Shown piece by piece: positions 19,898 to 29,331 of a DNA stretch of 64,000 nt (the first letter of the stretch is position 1; each line of letters starts with the position of its first letter). The notes below the pieces were generated by a model. It was not told the DNA's origin. It saw nothing but the letters and a program-made list of their open reading frames with translations, and did not search any database. Source of the DNA: Fluviicola chungangensis (lineage in GTDB: Bacteria; Bacteroidota; Bacteroidia; Flavobacteriales_D; Crocinitomicaceae). The DNA lies in the NCBI RefSeq assembly GCF_007558725.1, contig NZ_VLPL01000003.1:372001-436000 (forward strand). The letters are read 5' to 3'. Made by a program: the position numbers and the translations under genes.

Positions 19898-20776
19898 CTA
19901 CTTTTTGTTAATCATATAAACCGCTGCTATTCCCAGTAACCCCCCAACAATTGTGTGGATTTCCAATTTTTCACCAAGTATCAGAAAAGAGAAAACAGCC
20001 GCACTGAAGGGAACAATAAAGATGAAACTGCTGGCTTTTTCCGCCCCGATTTTGGAGGTGGCGAAAAAGTAGGTCGTCGTTGCCAAAGTCACGGTAATAA
20101 CACTTGAGAACAGTACATTTCCCCAGAAATGCATATCCGTTGTTTGAACCAACTTACCGATTTCTGTAAAGTCGGAGAAGGGAATGAGGCAGGTCAGCGT
20201 TACAAAATACATCCACCAGGTAAAGGCGAAGGGTGAACCGTATTTCGCAGATTTTGATGTAAATTTGCTCATAACGGCCCATGTAAGTGCACTTAACAGG
20301 AAAAAAAGATTTCCCGGTTCGGCAAAAATATCCTTGTTTCCCCATACCTTTAAAAGGCTCAATCCGGCAATTACACCAAACAGTAAACCGATGATCTCAT
20401 TTTTAGTGGGTTTTTTCCAGTCGATTAACATTCCCAGACCATAAGCCATTACCGGGTTCAGGGTCGTAACCAAAATTCCTCCCGCTCCCGGACTTCCGTT
20501 CTTTAATCCTGCAAGGAAAGTGTAATTATAAGTTGCCATCAGCGTTCCTGAGACCAATAAAAAAGGAATTCCTTTTTTGGAAATGACCAATTTTGTTCTA
20601 AGCAATATGAGCAGAATCAAGAGACTGATTAGGACGAGACTATAACGGAATACTCCAAGTACTGCCGGTGATGCAAAAGAAGTCAGTACTTTGTTGGATG
20701 GCCAGCTGATGCCCCAAATAATCATACTTATAATCATTGCAGCGGTGAGGCTGACAGTGTTGTCAAATCTTGGCAA
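19898..20776 (-). CDS. DMT-family (EamA) transporter
   Basis: About 292 residues with ten hydrophobic segments and two EamA repeats (IIWGISWPSNKVLTSF opening the first; LLSALTWAVMSKFTSK opening the second), plus the conserved SPGAGGILVTTLNPVMAYGLG. These inner-membrane permeases export small metabolites such as amino acids. I chose the TTG at 20776. A GTG at 20827 would give 309 residues, but TACATTTG on the minus strand at 20795-20802 looks like a -7 box, which would put that GTG upstream of the transcript. The ATG at 20737 is a third option. It lies just downstream of the symporter operon and may be partly co-transcribed. Confidence 0.85.
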   Translation of the reverse strand: MPRFDNTVSLTAAMIISMIIWGISWPSNKVLTSFASPAVLGVFRYSLVLISLLILLILLRTKLVISKKGIPFLLVSGTLMATYNYTFLAGLKNGSPGAGGILVTTLNPVMAYGLGMLIDWKKPTKNEIIGLLFGVIAGLSLLKVWGNKDIFAEPGNLFFLLSALTWAVMSKFTSKSAKYGSPFAFTWWMYFVTLTCLIPFSDFTEIGKLVQTTDMHFWGNVLFSSVITVTLATTTYFFATSKIGAEKASSFIFIVPFSAAVFSFLILGEKLEIHTIVGGLLGIAAVYMINKK

Positions 20777-20859
20777 TTTTCCTTTTTTAGAAGGCAAATG
20801 TACACAATGGATCAATTGCACGTGCACATGTGAAAAACTAAAAAAGGCCGTTTTAGATT

Positions 20860-22293
20860 TTAGATCAGACGCCTCTTTCGAATCATAACCCGGTGTGTGA
20901 TGGAATATACCAAGATCGCTGCGGTTAGCCCGAAAATATTTGCATCCAGCTGCCAGGGAAGAGGCCTATCAATCAGGATCAGGATGAGGGTGACGCCGCC
21001 GCCGGTGATCATTGAAAATAAAGCCGGTTGAGGAAAACGCCTTCTTAAGATCAATGCAGCGATTATCGGGACACACAAACCGGAAACCATAAAAGCATAA
21101 GCGTACAACATGAGTGAAATAACGTTTTGCATGACGGATGCTAAAAGAATTGCAATCACCCCGATTAAAAGTGTGGTTATTTGCGAAATCCTTACCACAG
21201 AAGAATTGTTGAATTTCCAGCTTTTGGGAATCAGGTCACCTACCACACTTCCGGACGCTGCCATTAAGCAGCTGTCTGCAGTTGAAAGGACGGCTGAAAA
21301 ATACGCTGCGATTACAATTCCCGCAAACCCAACAGGAAGGATCCGGTGAATCAGCATGGGAAGTCCCATTTCGCTGTCTATTGATGTCCCTTCAGCTACG
21401 GGAATGATTCCTTTTTGAACGGCAACATTCGCAAGCATTCCCAATACAACTCCGGTGAATGCCATAAACGGCCACTCAAGTATTCCGGCAATATACCAGG
21501 CTTTTTTAGCGGCTTTTTCATTTTTACAAGCGAAAATACGCTGGTATAATGTCATCCCTACAAACCAGATCGGAATAATCGTAACACTCCAGTTAACAAT
21601 TTGGCTCCAGGTGATATTGGTGAGAGATAACATGTCTTTGCTTAAGTAGGGTCTGATTCCCTCATATCCTCCCAAAGTAGACCAGGCAATCGGAATCGCC
21701 ACTCCCATTAATCCGAACAGTAAAATAACCCATTGAAAAGTGTCTGTGTAGATCACCGCTTTCATTCCTCCGAGCATGGTATAGAACACCACCACAAAAC
21801 CCATGACCCAAAGCATGATTTCGCTGTCGACAGAAGGAAGAACCGCTGCCGATAATTTTGATCCTGCCAACAACTGTGAACTGGTAAAGCCACTGTAACC
21901 GATGATGCAGATAATAGCTGCGACAAACGCTACTTTTTTGCTGTATAAAAAACCAAATACCTGTGGTAATGTAAGGAAATGCCTTCCATGTGCACGCTGC
22001 CAGTGAAATACTTTGGGAATAAGGACGACCGCGCTTACCCATGCACCGATGAGTCCTGTGAAAAGCATCCAGGAACCTGAAAGTCCCATTGTGAAACCAA
22101 TACCTCCCAAACCGATTGAAAATCCTCCTCCCACATCCGTTGCAACAACCGAGAGCCCGACATGTGAACTGCTCATGTTTCCTCCACCGGCAAAATAATC
22201 GCGTTCATTGCTGTGTTTTCCGGAGAAATAAAGACCCACAGCAAGCATTAAAAGAAAATAGATGATAAAAATTACGATGTCGATCCAAGCCAT
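20860..22293 (-). CDS. Sodium:solute symporter (SSS family)
   Basis: 477 residues with about 13 membrane spans. The N-terminal region (ERDYFAGGGNMSSSHVGLSVVATDVGGGFSIG) and the YFSAVLSTADSCLMAASGS segment are the SSS signatures; the serine/threonine pair in the latter belongs to the sodium site. It imports an organic solute with Na+, but the substrate cannot be read from sequence. It is last of four leftward genes joined by gaps of 0-4 bp (GNAT, racemase, MscS, SSS), suggesting its substrate relates to the racemase reaction. Confidence 0.9.
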   Translation of the reverse strand: MAWIDIVIFIIYFLLMLAVGLYFSGKHSNERDYFAGGGNMSSSHVGLSVVATDVGGGFSIGLGGIGFTMGLSGSWMLFTGLIGAWVSAVVLIPKVFHWQRAHGRHFLTLPQVFGFLYSKKVAFVAAIICIIGYSGFTSSQLLAGSKLSAAVLPSVDSEIMLWVMGFVVVFYTMLGGMKAVIYTDTFQWVILLFGLMGVAIPIAWSTLGGYEGIRPYLSKDMLSLTNITWSQIVNWSVTIIPIWFVGMTLYQRIFACKNEKAAKKAWYIAGILEWPFMAFTGVVLGMLANVAVQKGIIPVAEGTSIDSEMGLPMLIHRILPVGFAGIVIAAYFSAVLSTADSCLMAASGSVVGDLIPKSWKFNNSSVVRISQITTLLIGVIAILLASVMQNVISLMLYAYAFMVSGLCVPIIAALILRRRFPQPALFSMITGGGVTLILILIDRPLPWQLDANIFGLTAAILVYSITHRVMIRKRRLI

Positions 22294-22297
22294 AGGT

Positions 22298-23377
22298 TTA
22301 AGCGTTTAATGTTTCGGGTGAAAGAGGTTTCTCCGAATGCACGAATAATGTTTGTGTCGGATAAGCAAATTCAATACCTAACTGTTCAAAAAGTCCATAG
22401 ATACCGAGGTATATTTTCTCTTGTTTGTCCATATAAAAATCAAAATCAGTGGATAATACATGATAGACAAACTCAAAATTGAGGCTTGAATCACCAAAGC
22501 CTGAAAAGTTACCGCGTTCATACTCCACATCCTGTTCGGACTCAATAATCGATTTTACCATCCCGGGAATCTGTTTTAATTGGTCATGAGAAGTTTGATA
22601 GGTAACTCCGAGCTGAAAAACAATTCGTCGTTTTTCCAACCGTTTGTAATTGTGTACCCTTGAATTTGTTAAATCCGTGTTGGAACAGACCAGTTGTTCT
22701 CCTCCCAGGGTTCTTATCCGGGTGGTTTTGATTCCGATCTGTTCAATGGTTCCCGATTTATCATCAACAATAATAAAATCTCCGATCTCAAACGGGCGGT
22801 CAAAGAATATGACAAAGTAGCTGAAAAGATCTCCCAGGATTGCCTGTGCCGCCAGGGCAATAGCAATACCACCAATTCCCAAACCGGCAAGTAAAGTTGT
22901 TATATCGTAGCCGAGATTGTCGAATAAAAACAAAATACCGATGAACCAAATGAGAACGTTTACAACAATGATCAACCCATTTGCCTGTTCCATTTTATCG
23001 ATTCCTCCGTTGTTTTTCTTTACGAAAGAACTGACTATTTTCTTAAAAATGCTGCTAATGACACGCAAGCTGAAGTATGTAAAAACAACCAGGTAAGCAG
23101 TATGTAAAACGAACCGGATTTTGACCGTAAATTGAAGATAGTAGATCGAAAAATAGACCGCGCTGATATAAAGCACCGGGATGACGAACCGTTCGATACC
23201 GTCAATCAAATGATCGTCCCATGTATTGACCGTTTTTATCGAATGAGCTTTAATTTTACGAATAACCAATAAGCTGAAGAGTTTAATGACAATCATTGTT
23301 CCCAACGCAATCCCAAGAGCAACAATCCATGCATATAGGCTATTACCCAGAAAATGGTAAGCGAGTAGTTTTTTCAT
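22298..23377 (-). CDS. Small-conductance mechanosensitive channel (MscS family)
   Basis: 359 residues. Several N-terminal membrane helices precede the pore-lining helix and linker GLGIGGIAIALAAQAILGDL, followed by FSYFVIFFDRPFEIGDFIIV, the MscS core, and a cytoplasmic beta domain (GTIEQIGIKTTRIRTLGGEQ). Such channels release solutes on hypo-osmotic shock. The gene is 4 bp from both neighbours in the racemase-symporter operon, which suggests that a solute accumulated by the symporter is balanced by a release route (inference). Confidence 0.9.
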   Translation of the reverse strand: MKKLLAYHFLGNSLYAWIVALGIALGTMIVIKLFSLLVIRKIKAHSIKTVNTWDDHLIDGIERFVIPVLYISAVYFSIYYLQFTVKIRFVLHTAYLVVFTYFSLRVISSIFKKIVSSFVKKNNGGIDKMEQANGLIIVVNVLIWFIGILFLFDNLGYDITTLLAGLGIGGIAIALAAQAILGDLFSYFVIFFDRPFEIGDFIIVDDKSGTIEQIGIKTTRIRTLGGEQLVCSNTDLTNSRVHNYKRLEKRRIVFQLGVTYQTSHDQLKQIPGMVKSIIESEQDVEYERGNFSGFGDSSLNFEFVYHVLSTDFDFYMDKQEKIYLGIYGLFEQLGIEFAYPTQTLFVHSEKPLSPETLNA

Positions 23378-23381
23378 AATT

Positions 23382-24491
23382 TTATTTCGATGCTAATACG
23401 CTGTTTTTTGAATCACTGAGTTCAAATCGTTTATCTACATAATCGGAGTTCATGATCCGTAAAATACCCATGTAATTCATGCTGAACTCAATGAGATTTC
23501 CCACTTCCAGGCCTCTGGGGTTTGTACCTAAATCCAGCACGAACATATCTGAACTTACACCGACGATCGTCATGTCTTTAGAGACCGGTTGAATAGTTGT
23601 TTCATCAATATCCAATAAGCCAATGTCAACAATAGCCCGGAACGAAGATGTTCCCAGTAAGGTCTCGTCAATGGAAAGTTCCTGCATTTGTAAATTCTTC
23701 CCTAGTTCCCCGTTTGGAACTAACGGTTTTTCGCTCAGTTCAATGATCTCGGCATAAAGCTTGAAAATATCCTGATGCAATTCCGGATGCGGATTGTTGT
23801 TATAGACATCTGTTCCGAGAAACAAGGTTTCACCGACCCTGAAATGATTGACCCCCAAAGGAAGAAGTCCCTGCTCAATGAGTGGTATTGTTACAGAGGC
23901 TCCTCCGGATATGTAGGGAATTACCTTATTGAATCGAGCTTCGATCAATTGTTTATAAAGACAGAGCTGGATCAGTTTGTCCTGGTTCGGAAGGACACCG
24001 GACATACAGGTCAGGTTGGTCCCGATTCCGACAATGGCGATATTGGGCAGGTCAAATACCGCTTCGTAAAAATCAATGAATTGTTCTCTCATTACTCCTT
24101 CGCGCAATTCTCCCATTTCGATCATGATCACCACCTTATGTGTTTTATTGCGCAGAACGGCTGCCTTTGAAAGCAGTTTAATGGTTTCCAATTCGGTGTT
24201 AAAACTGATATCAGCGAATTCGATAATCCGGGAAACCATCCTTTTTGGCGGAGGTTTGATAAAAACGGTCTCAATTTCAAGGGCAATGGATTTGATGATT
24301 TTCAGGTTGGTAATTCTGCTGTCGCAAACCTGTTTCAGGTTCAGTTCCCGGAAGATTGCTTCCAGGAATTTGCGATTTCCACAAAACACTTTGACAACAA
24401 CGGACCATTCTATCCGATGCGATTTGAATAGGTTGTCCAAATACTGAAAATTTGCTTTGAGCTTATGTGTGTTGAGTGTAATATATGCCAT
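23382..24491 (-). CDS. Alanine/ornithine racemase-family PLP enzyme
   Basis: 369 residues of the fold type III PLP family. The Schiff-base lysine is in WSVVVKVFCGN near residue 34; IEMGELREGVMRE and IVGIGTNLTCMSG fit the barrel, and GGASVTIPLIEQG plus FRVGETLFLG are typical of the alanine/ornithine racemase subgroup rather than the alr type. It would interconvert L- and D-forms of an amino acid. Its ATG directly abuts the GNAT stop codon (TAA then ATG) and MscS follows after 4 bp. Substrate unknown. Confidence 0.85.
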   Translation of the reverse strand: MAYITLNTHKLKANFQYLDNLFKSHRIEWSVVVKVFCGNRKFLEAIFRELNLKQVCDSRITNLKIIKSIALEIETVFIKPPPKRMVSRIIEFADISFNTELETIKLLSKAAVLRNKTHKVVIMIEMGELREGVMREQFIDFYEAVFDLPNIAIVGIGTNLTCMSGVLPNQDKLIQLCLYKQLIEARFNKVIPYISGGASVTIPLIEQGLLPLGVNHFRVGETLFLGTDVYNNNPHPELHQDIFKLYAEIIELSEKPLVPNGELGKNLQMQELSIDETLLGTSSFRAIVDIGLLDIDETTIQPVSKDMTIVGVSSDMFVLDLGTNPRGLEVGNLIEFSMNYMGILRIMNSDYVDKRFELSDSKNSVLASK

Positions 24492-24935
24492 TTATGAATA
24501 TTTGGTTAATCTCATTTCAAGGTATTTATTTACAAATCCCACTTTTTCATATAAACGCAAAGCCGGATTATCCGCTTCAACATGAAGGGCAATGCTTCCG
24601 TTTGTGTTTTCGATGGTGCTCTTCATAAGTTTTTTTCCTATTCCTGTTCCCCGGTAATCCTTATGAGTGGCAATGTAAACCAGGATATTTTCAGGAATAT
24701 ATCCTTCCATGCCGGTTATATTGACTACGACGACACCGGTAAGCAATCTGTCATAATGCGCAGTAATGATTAGACCACCTTTATTTTTTTCGGGTGAGAG
24801 CGCGTAATTGATTGCTTTAAGAATATCCTGTTCTGAGTCACCATATTGTTCCAGGTGTTCATGAAGAAAAGCAACTAGTTCTTTCTTTTCAGACTCTGTG
24901 AGCGGGTTTTCGGGGGTGTAAATATGTTGTATCAT
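24492..24935 (-). CDS. GNAT-family N-acetyltransferase
   Basis: 147 residues from the ATG at 24935; an ATG at 24971 would add 12 residues. The acetyl-CoA-binding motif is ILVYIATHKDYRGTGIGKKLM (R/Q-x-x-G-x-G/A as RGTGIG), and the C-terminal part ALHVEADNPALRLYEKVGF is typical of amino-acid acetyltransferases. First gene of the tight operon with the racemase, MscS channel and symporter; acetylation of the D-amino acid or related amine is a reasonable guess. Confidence 0.85.
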   Translation of the reverse strand: MIQHIYTPENPLTESEKKELVAFLHEHLEQYGDSEQDILKAINYALSPEKNKGGLIITAHYDRLLTGVVVVNITGMEGYIPENILVYIATHKDYRGTGIGKKLMKSTIENTNGSIALHVEADNPALRLYEKVGFVNKYLEMRLTKYS

Positions 24936-25509
24936 AAAAAATAGTTTGGCGCTCTCTGAAGCGAAGTTCATGAGTGCGCCTGATTTTGCGGGCTGTGCCC
25001 TTATTTCAATTAATTATTCCGGGAGGTTTAAGTCCCGAATGACAGCACTGCCGGCGGCAACACTTAGTGTGAGGAATTGACACAAATCTTTTAGACAAAA
25101 TCCCGGCGGGATTAACAGATCTGAATTGTCAATTCGAAAAATTTCCTTTATCAAGTTAGTTAAATTTGATGGGTTAAAAAAAAAGACGCCTCGCCAGCAC
25201 GCGGGTTGAATGGTTTACAAGCTCCTTTTTACAGAAAATCGGGTGTTTGGGAATACCAGGTTAAATGATTCGCTTTTCGTTGCAGATGAAGGGATTCACA
25301 GGATTTGGCTCTGTCAGAAAAAGGATTTAAATGTTAAAATATCATAAAATTATTCGGTCTTGTCATCAGTCTCATTGATTACCATTGAAAAAACACACGT
25401 ATTGGATAACTATGAAAAAATGCTTTGACCAACAACAATTATCCAAAAAGATGGATTTGTCTTAACAGGATTAGCGGCTCTTTTGGAATGGATTTCGTAT
25501 TTTCGTTGT
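24936..25509. other. Intergenic region between divergent genes
   Basis: 574 bp with no supported gene. It holds several GC-rich palindromes in AT-rich surroundings: ATTCCGGGA/TCCCGAAT near 25016-25040, GCCGGCGGC near 25051-25059, AATCCCGGCGGGATT near 25099-25113, and TTGGATAA/TTATCCAA arms near 25402-25446. The promoters of the leftward operon and of the DUF3467 gene must lie here, but neither shows a full TTG-TAnnTTTG match. A 17-codon frame (MKKCFDQQQLSK...) near 25411 is too short to support. Confidence 0.5.
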
Positions 25510-25818
25510 ATGGAAAAAAATGACAATCAGATTAATATTGAGCTAAACGAAGAGTTGGCGGAAGGGGTTTATTCGAATCTGGCTATAATTACCCATTCAC
25601 AGTCCGAATTTGTAGTGGATTTTATCCAAATGATGCCGGGAATGCCGAAAGCAAAAGTGCGGTCAAGAGTAGTTATGTCTCCGCAAAATGCAAAGCGTTT
25701 GATGCGTGCCTTGACTGAGAATATCCAAAAATATGAACAATTGAATGGGGTGATTAACGATGTTGACACACCGCCGTTTCCGCCCATGAATTTTGGAGGG
25801 ACCATGAATCAGGCCTAA
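25510..25818 (+). CDS. DUF3467 domain protein
   Basis: 102 residues from the ATG at 25510; the upstream in-frame codons overlap the likely promoter (TATTTTCG at 25498-25505). The conserved core is EGVYSNLAIITHSQSEFVVDFIQMMPG followed by KAKVRSRVVMSPQNAKRLMRAL, the DUF3467 pattern seen across bacteria. The proline-rich tail (PPFPPMNFGG) is typical. It is a small cytoplasmic protein of unknown role. The next gene starts 37 bp later. Confidence 0.87.
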   Translation: MEKNDNQINIELNEELAEGVYSNLAIITHSQSEFVVDFIQMMPGMPKAKVRSRVVMSPQNAKRLMRALTENIQKYEQLNGVINDVDTPPFPPMNFGGTMNQA

Positions 25819-25855
25819 TTGATTTACATCATTATTATTCATTAATCAGAATCAA

Positions 25856-27145
25856 TTGGTTGCGAAGCTGAATCTTAAAAATCGGTCTGAATTCATTAAG
25901 AATATTCTGAAATTAATCACAGGTACTGCTATCGCGCAGTTACTTACCATTGCATTTTCGCCGATAGTTCAAAGAATGTTTACCCAGGAAGAATGGGGAT
26001 TCTTTGCATTGGTGAGTTCCATATATGGTGTAGTTGCACTGGTTGCCTGCGGAAGATACGAAGTTGCTTTACTTGTTCCCAAAAGGAACGTGGAGGCCAT
26101 TAATTTATTGGGGCTTTCCCTGGTTGTAAACCTGGGATTTGCGTTCTTGTTTTACCTGGTTTTATTTTTAATCGCACTTGCCGGTTTTGGAGAACGGCTC
26201 GGAGTTTGGTATTATTTATTACCGGTCTTCGTGCTGATAGTCGGTTTTAGTCAATCAGTGGTGGCCTGGAATAACAGGAGAAAGAAATACCGGGAAATAG
26301 CGAATTTCCGTGTTTCTCAATCGCTTTTCAACAATGTTTTTTCAATTTCCACCAGCCTTGCAAAAGTTCCTTTCAACGGGGTACTGTTGGCGTATCTGGG
26401 TTCCGGGTTAATTTCCCTGCTTGTTGCTATTTACCAGATCAGGTCTGATTTTCGATTGATTATCAACGGGTTATCCTGGAGCAGAATGTGGTTTGTTGGA
26501 AAGAAATATGTTCGTTTTCCGCTAATTAATACCTTTCAGGCCTTGTTGGATGCTTTGCAGCTCAATGGTCTGATTTACATCATCTCTTTTTTGTTCGGTG
26601 ATTATTACGTAGGTGTTTTTTCTTTGGCAATCCGCATTTTATTTTTGCCAATGGGTTTCATCGGAGGAGCGATCTCCCAGGTTTTTTACCAGGAAGCGAA
26701 TTCCCTGGTACATCAAAATAAACCTTTGTTTCCCCATGTCAAGCGAACACTAAAAATGAGTTGCCTGGTCATTAGTCCCGTTTTTGTGATTCTGGTAGTT
26801 GCAGGCCCTTTATTGTTTTCGTTCGTTTACGGCGAGGCATGGATTGGTTCAGGAGTATATGCACGCTATTTGGCGGCTTGGGTCTGCATGGATTTCGTTC
26901 GGGCGTCTTTATCACAAATACCGTTGATTTTCAATAAACATCACGTTTTGCTGATTTTTTCAATCACAAGTAACCTGCTGATCCTGCTCGTTTTCATAAT
27001 AGGGCATTTTATGGAACTTCGGCTGGGAATGATCCTGATGATTACTTCAGCTTTACAAGTTTTGCTTATATTCGCACTCATTAACTGGACTGTAAGAATT
27101 TCTAAAGCTTACGATGCCAAATTATCTAATCGCGATCATCAATAA
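25856..27145 (+). CDS. Polysaccharide flippase (Wzx-like), copy 1
   Basis: 429 residues, about 12-14 membrane spans, MOP/polysaccharide-synthase family. The N-terminus KLITGTAIAQLLTIAFSPIVQRMFT and RYEVALLVPK are shared with the second flippase near 36.6 kb (TGTAIAQL, RYEATLPVAK). It should flip lipid-linked sugar units across the inner membrane. The start is a TTG at 25856, as no ATG precedes the first span. First gene of polysaccharide block 1; the following gene starts one base after its stop. Confidence 0.87.
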   Translation: MVAKLNLKNRSEFIKNILKLITGTAIAQLLTIAFSPIVQRMFTQEEWGFFALVSSIYGVVALVACGRYEVALLVPKRNVEAINLLGLSLVVNLGFAFLFYLVLFLIALAGFGERLGVWYYLLPVFVLIVGFSQSVVAWNNRRKKYREIANFRVSQSLFNNVFSISTSLAKVPFNGVLLAYLGSGLISLLVAIYQIRSDFRLIINGLSWSRMWFVGKKYVRFPLINTFQALLDALQLNGLIYIISFLFGDYYVGVFSLAIRILFLPMGFIGGAISQVFYQEANSLVHQNKPLFPHVKRTLKMSCLVISPVFVILVVAGPLLFSFVYGEAWIGSGVYARYLAAWVCMDFVRASLSQIPLIFNKHHVLLIFSITSNLLILLVFIIGHFMELRLGMILMITSALQVLLIFALINWTVRISKAYDAKLSNRDHQ

Positions 27146-27146
27146 A

Positions 27147-28448
27147 ATGGGTGTTTATAATTATCTTAAATCGAATCAGTTAAGTGTATTCCTGAGTGTT
27201 TTGGTTTTTTTTCCAAGTGCCAGGCTCCTTGTTGTCGGCTCAGGACACGCAGCAGGTTTGGATCTGGTATTCGGGTTAATTCCGGAATTGCTGTTCGTGT
27301 TGATTTTGGTTTGGTCATTGACTCGTTTTTTACAGGATCCCGATCGGCAAACGCACCTATTGGATAAGCTGGTCATTGCTTATTTTCTTTTCAATATTCT
27401 GATCGGTGTTTACCTGGCCCATGATTTGAAAGCGAGTTTATACGGATTCAGATTGACCTATCTCCCAATGCTCGGATACTTTGTCTGTTCGTATTATTGG
27501 GATAAGGAAGCAGACCTCGAACGCATTTTCCGCGGGTTCTTCCGGATCCTGGTTTTAATAGCAGTTATCGGATTGATAATCTATTTTATTTTCCCCGAAA
27601 TACATCTTTATTTCCATCGGATCGCAAGCGGGAACCAACCGATCGTAATGGCCTTTAAGGGATTTATACGGATGACATCCATTTTGTGGACCCCGGTAGT
27701 TTTTGCCATGTTGATGCTGGCAGGATTTATTTATTGGACGTACCGTTACCTGAAAACGGGGAACAACTTCGCGCTTGTTTTTTCATTGATTATGGTCAAT
27801 GCGGTTTTTTTAAGTGTTTCACGAGGTCCGATGATTACTTCTGCTGTAGCGTTTGTACTTCTATTATTTTTGGGAAAAAGAAATCAGTTGAAATGGATTA
27901 TTTCCGGGATTATACTCTTCGAAATCGCTATTCTTACATTGTTTGAAAAACAATTTATACCACTTATGAAATGGGTGTTTGTTTCATCCAAACAGACGGC
28001 AACCCTTGAAACTTCGAATACACGGGTAAGTTTGTGGACGGATGTTATTCATTCGATTAAACACGATCCGATGGGATTGGGATTGGGTAAGGCAGGGCAT
28101 ACGGCAGTGCAATTGTTTCCACCGAATACGCCGGGAGTTTCTTTTGCCTCTACCGATGGTTGGTATTTTAAATTAATGATCGAAACGGGGATTCCTGCGC
28201 TGGTACTGTATTTAGCAATGGCTCTGATTTTCTTTGTCGCGATGATAAAGTATATCAGCAAGAACAGGTTCGATTTTGTAACGGTTATTTTTACGATTTT
28301 TGTGGTGACCGGTTTGGTGAACATTGTTAGTAATGTATTGGATTTCTATCTTTTTGCATACTTGTATTGGTTTTTACTGGGAATATTTGTCTTCAAATTG
28401 AAACAAAACGGGAATGCTAGGAAAGAAAGTTTCGGTAGTCATAGTTAA
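27147..28448 (+). CDS. O-antigen ligase/polymerase-like membrane protein, copy 1
   Basis: 433 residues from the ATG at 27147 (an ATG at 27114 would overlap the flippase by 32 bp). Around ten spans, with the Wzy_C/WaaL-type features VSRGPMITSAVAF and a large periplasmic loop containing HDPMGLGLGKAGHTAVQ. It either polymerises repeat units or ligates the glycan to its acceptor. The position next to a flippase favours a Wzy role. Overlaps the next gene by 35 bp. Confidence 0.82.
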   Translation: MGVYNYLKSNQLSVFLSVLVFFPSARLLVVGSGHAAGLDLVFGLIPELLFVLILVWSLTRFLQDPDRQTHLLDKLVIAYFLFNILIGVYLAHDLKASLYGFRLTYLPMLGYFVCSYYWDKEADLERIFRGFFRILVLIAVIGLIIYFIFPEIHLYFHRIASGNQPIVMAFKGFIRMTSILWTPVVFAMLMLAGFIYWTYRYLKTGNNFALVFSLIMVNAVFLSVSRGPMITSAVAFVLLLFLGKRNQLKWIISGIILFEIAILTLFEKQFIPLMKWVFVSSKQTATLETSNTRVSLWTDVIHSIKHDPMGLGLGKAGHTAVQLFPPNTPGVSFASTDGWYFKLMIETGIPALVLYLAMALIFFVAMIKYISKNRFDFVTVIFTIFVVTGLVNIVSNVLDFYLFAYLYWFLLGIFVFKLKQNGNARKESFGSHS

Positions 28449-29331
28449 TTATAATGTAAGAGACTTGATTCTGACAAGTCTCAGAACGCTGTACCAGTTT
28501 AATTCTTCCGAAAATCTGGAAGTAATCGTTGTGGATAACCATTCTGCAGATGATTCCTGTGATGCCATAAAAAGAGAATTTCCCCAGGTCATCTTGCTGG
28601 AGAATGACTTTAACGCGGGATTTCCCAAAGGAAACAACCAGGGATTTGAGCTCGCTACCGGTGAATATATTTTTATGCTAAACCCGGATACGGAGTTTAA
28701 AGAGAACTCCATTGACCGGATGACAGATTACCTCGATAAGCATCCGGACATTTCTTTGATTGCTCCTAAACTGCTTAATTCGGATGGGAGTTTTCAGTTA
28801 AGTGCCTGGAGATATCCAACCGTCAAATCTGTTTTTTGCGAAGCATTTTACCTGACATTTTTCCTCAAAAAGAAAAACTATGCGGATAAGGACTTCAACG
28901 AACCATTTGAAGGAGAATCCTTTTCGGGGGCTGCTCTTTTTTTCAGAAGGGCGCTCTTCGAAAAAGTGGGGGTGCTGGACGAAACGATGTTTTGGATAGA
29001 AGATGTGGAATTTTGCTGGAGAATCAATCATTCAGGATTGAAAAGTATGTATTTCCCCGGTACCCAGATCCTGCACCACGTTGGACAAAGTGCCAAGAAA
29101 AATTATACCATTTCCTTATCAAACCAGATTTTTAATAAGATCAAATTTTTCTCAAAGCATGGAAGCCGGTTTCAGGCCATAATGGTGAAGTGGATCAGTT
29201 TGTTTCATGTCGTATTTAAGATTATTTTGTTTGGGTTGCTTTCTCCCATCAAAGTCACTTATTTTAGAAAATTAAAAGCGTACTTATACACTCTTCCGAA
29301 AGTGTTTAATCCGCCAAAAGGAATTGCCTGA
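28414..29331 (+). CDS. Glycosyltransferase family 2
   Basis: 305 residues, GT-A fold: SVVIVNYNVRD at the N-terminus, DNHSADDS, NAGFPKGNNQGFE, then NPDTEF as the metal-binding region and WIEDVEFCWR near residue 195. This layout is that of rhamnosyltransferase-like WcaA/RfbN relatives that add a sugar to the growing lipid-linked glycan on the cytoplasmic face. The start overlaps the ligase gene by 35 bp and the stop overlaps the next ATG by one base. Confidence 0.9.
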   Translation: MLGKKVSVVIVNYNVRDLILTSLRTLYQFNSSENLEVIVVDNHSADDSCDAIKREFPQVILLENDFNAGFPKGNNQGFELATGEYIFMLNPDTEFKENSIDRMTDYLDKHPDISLIAPKLLNSDGSFQLSAWRYPTVKSVFCEAFYLTFFLKKKNYADKDFNEPFEGESFSGAALFFRRALFEKVGVLDETMFWIEDVEFCWRINHSGLKSMYFPGTQILHHVGQSAKKNYTISLSNQIFNKIKFFSKHGSRFQAIMVKWISLFHVVFKIILFGLLSPIKVTYFRKLKAYLYTLPKVFNPPKGIA

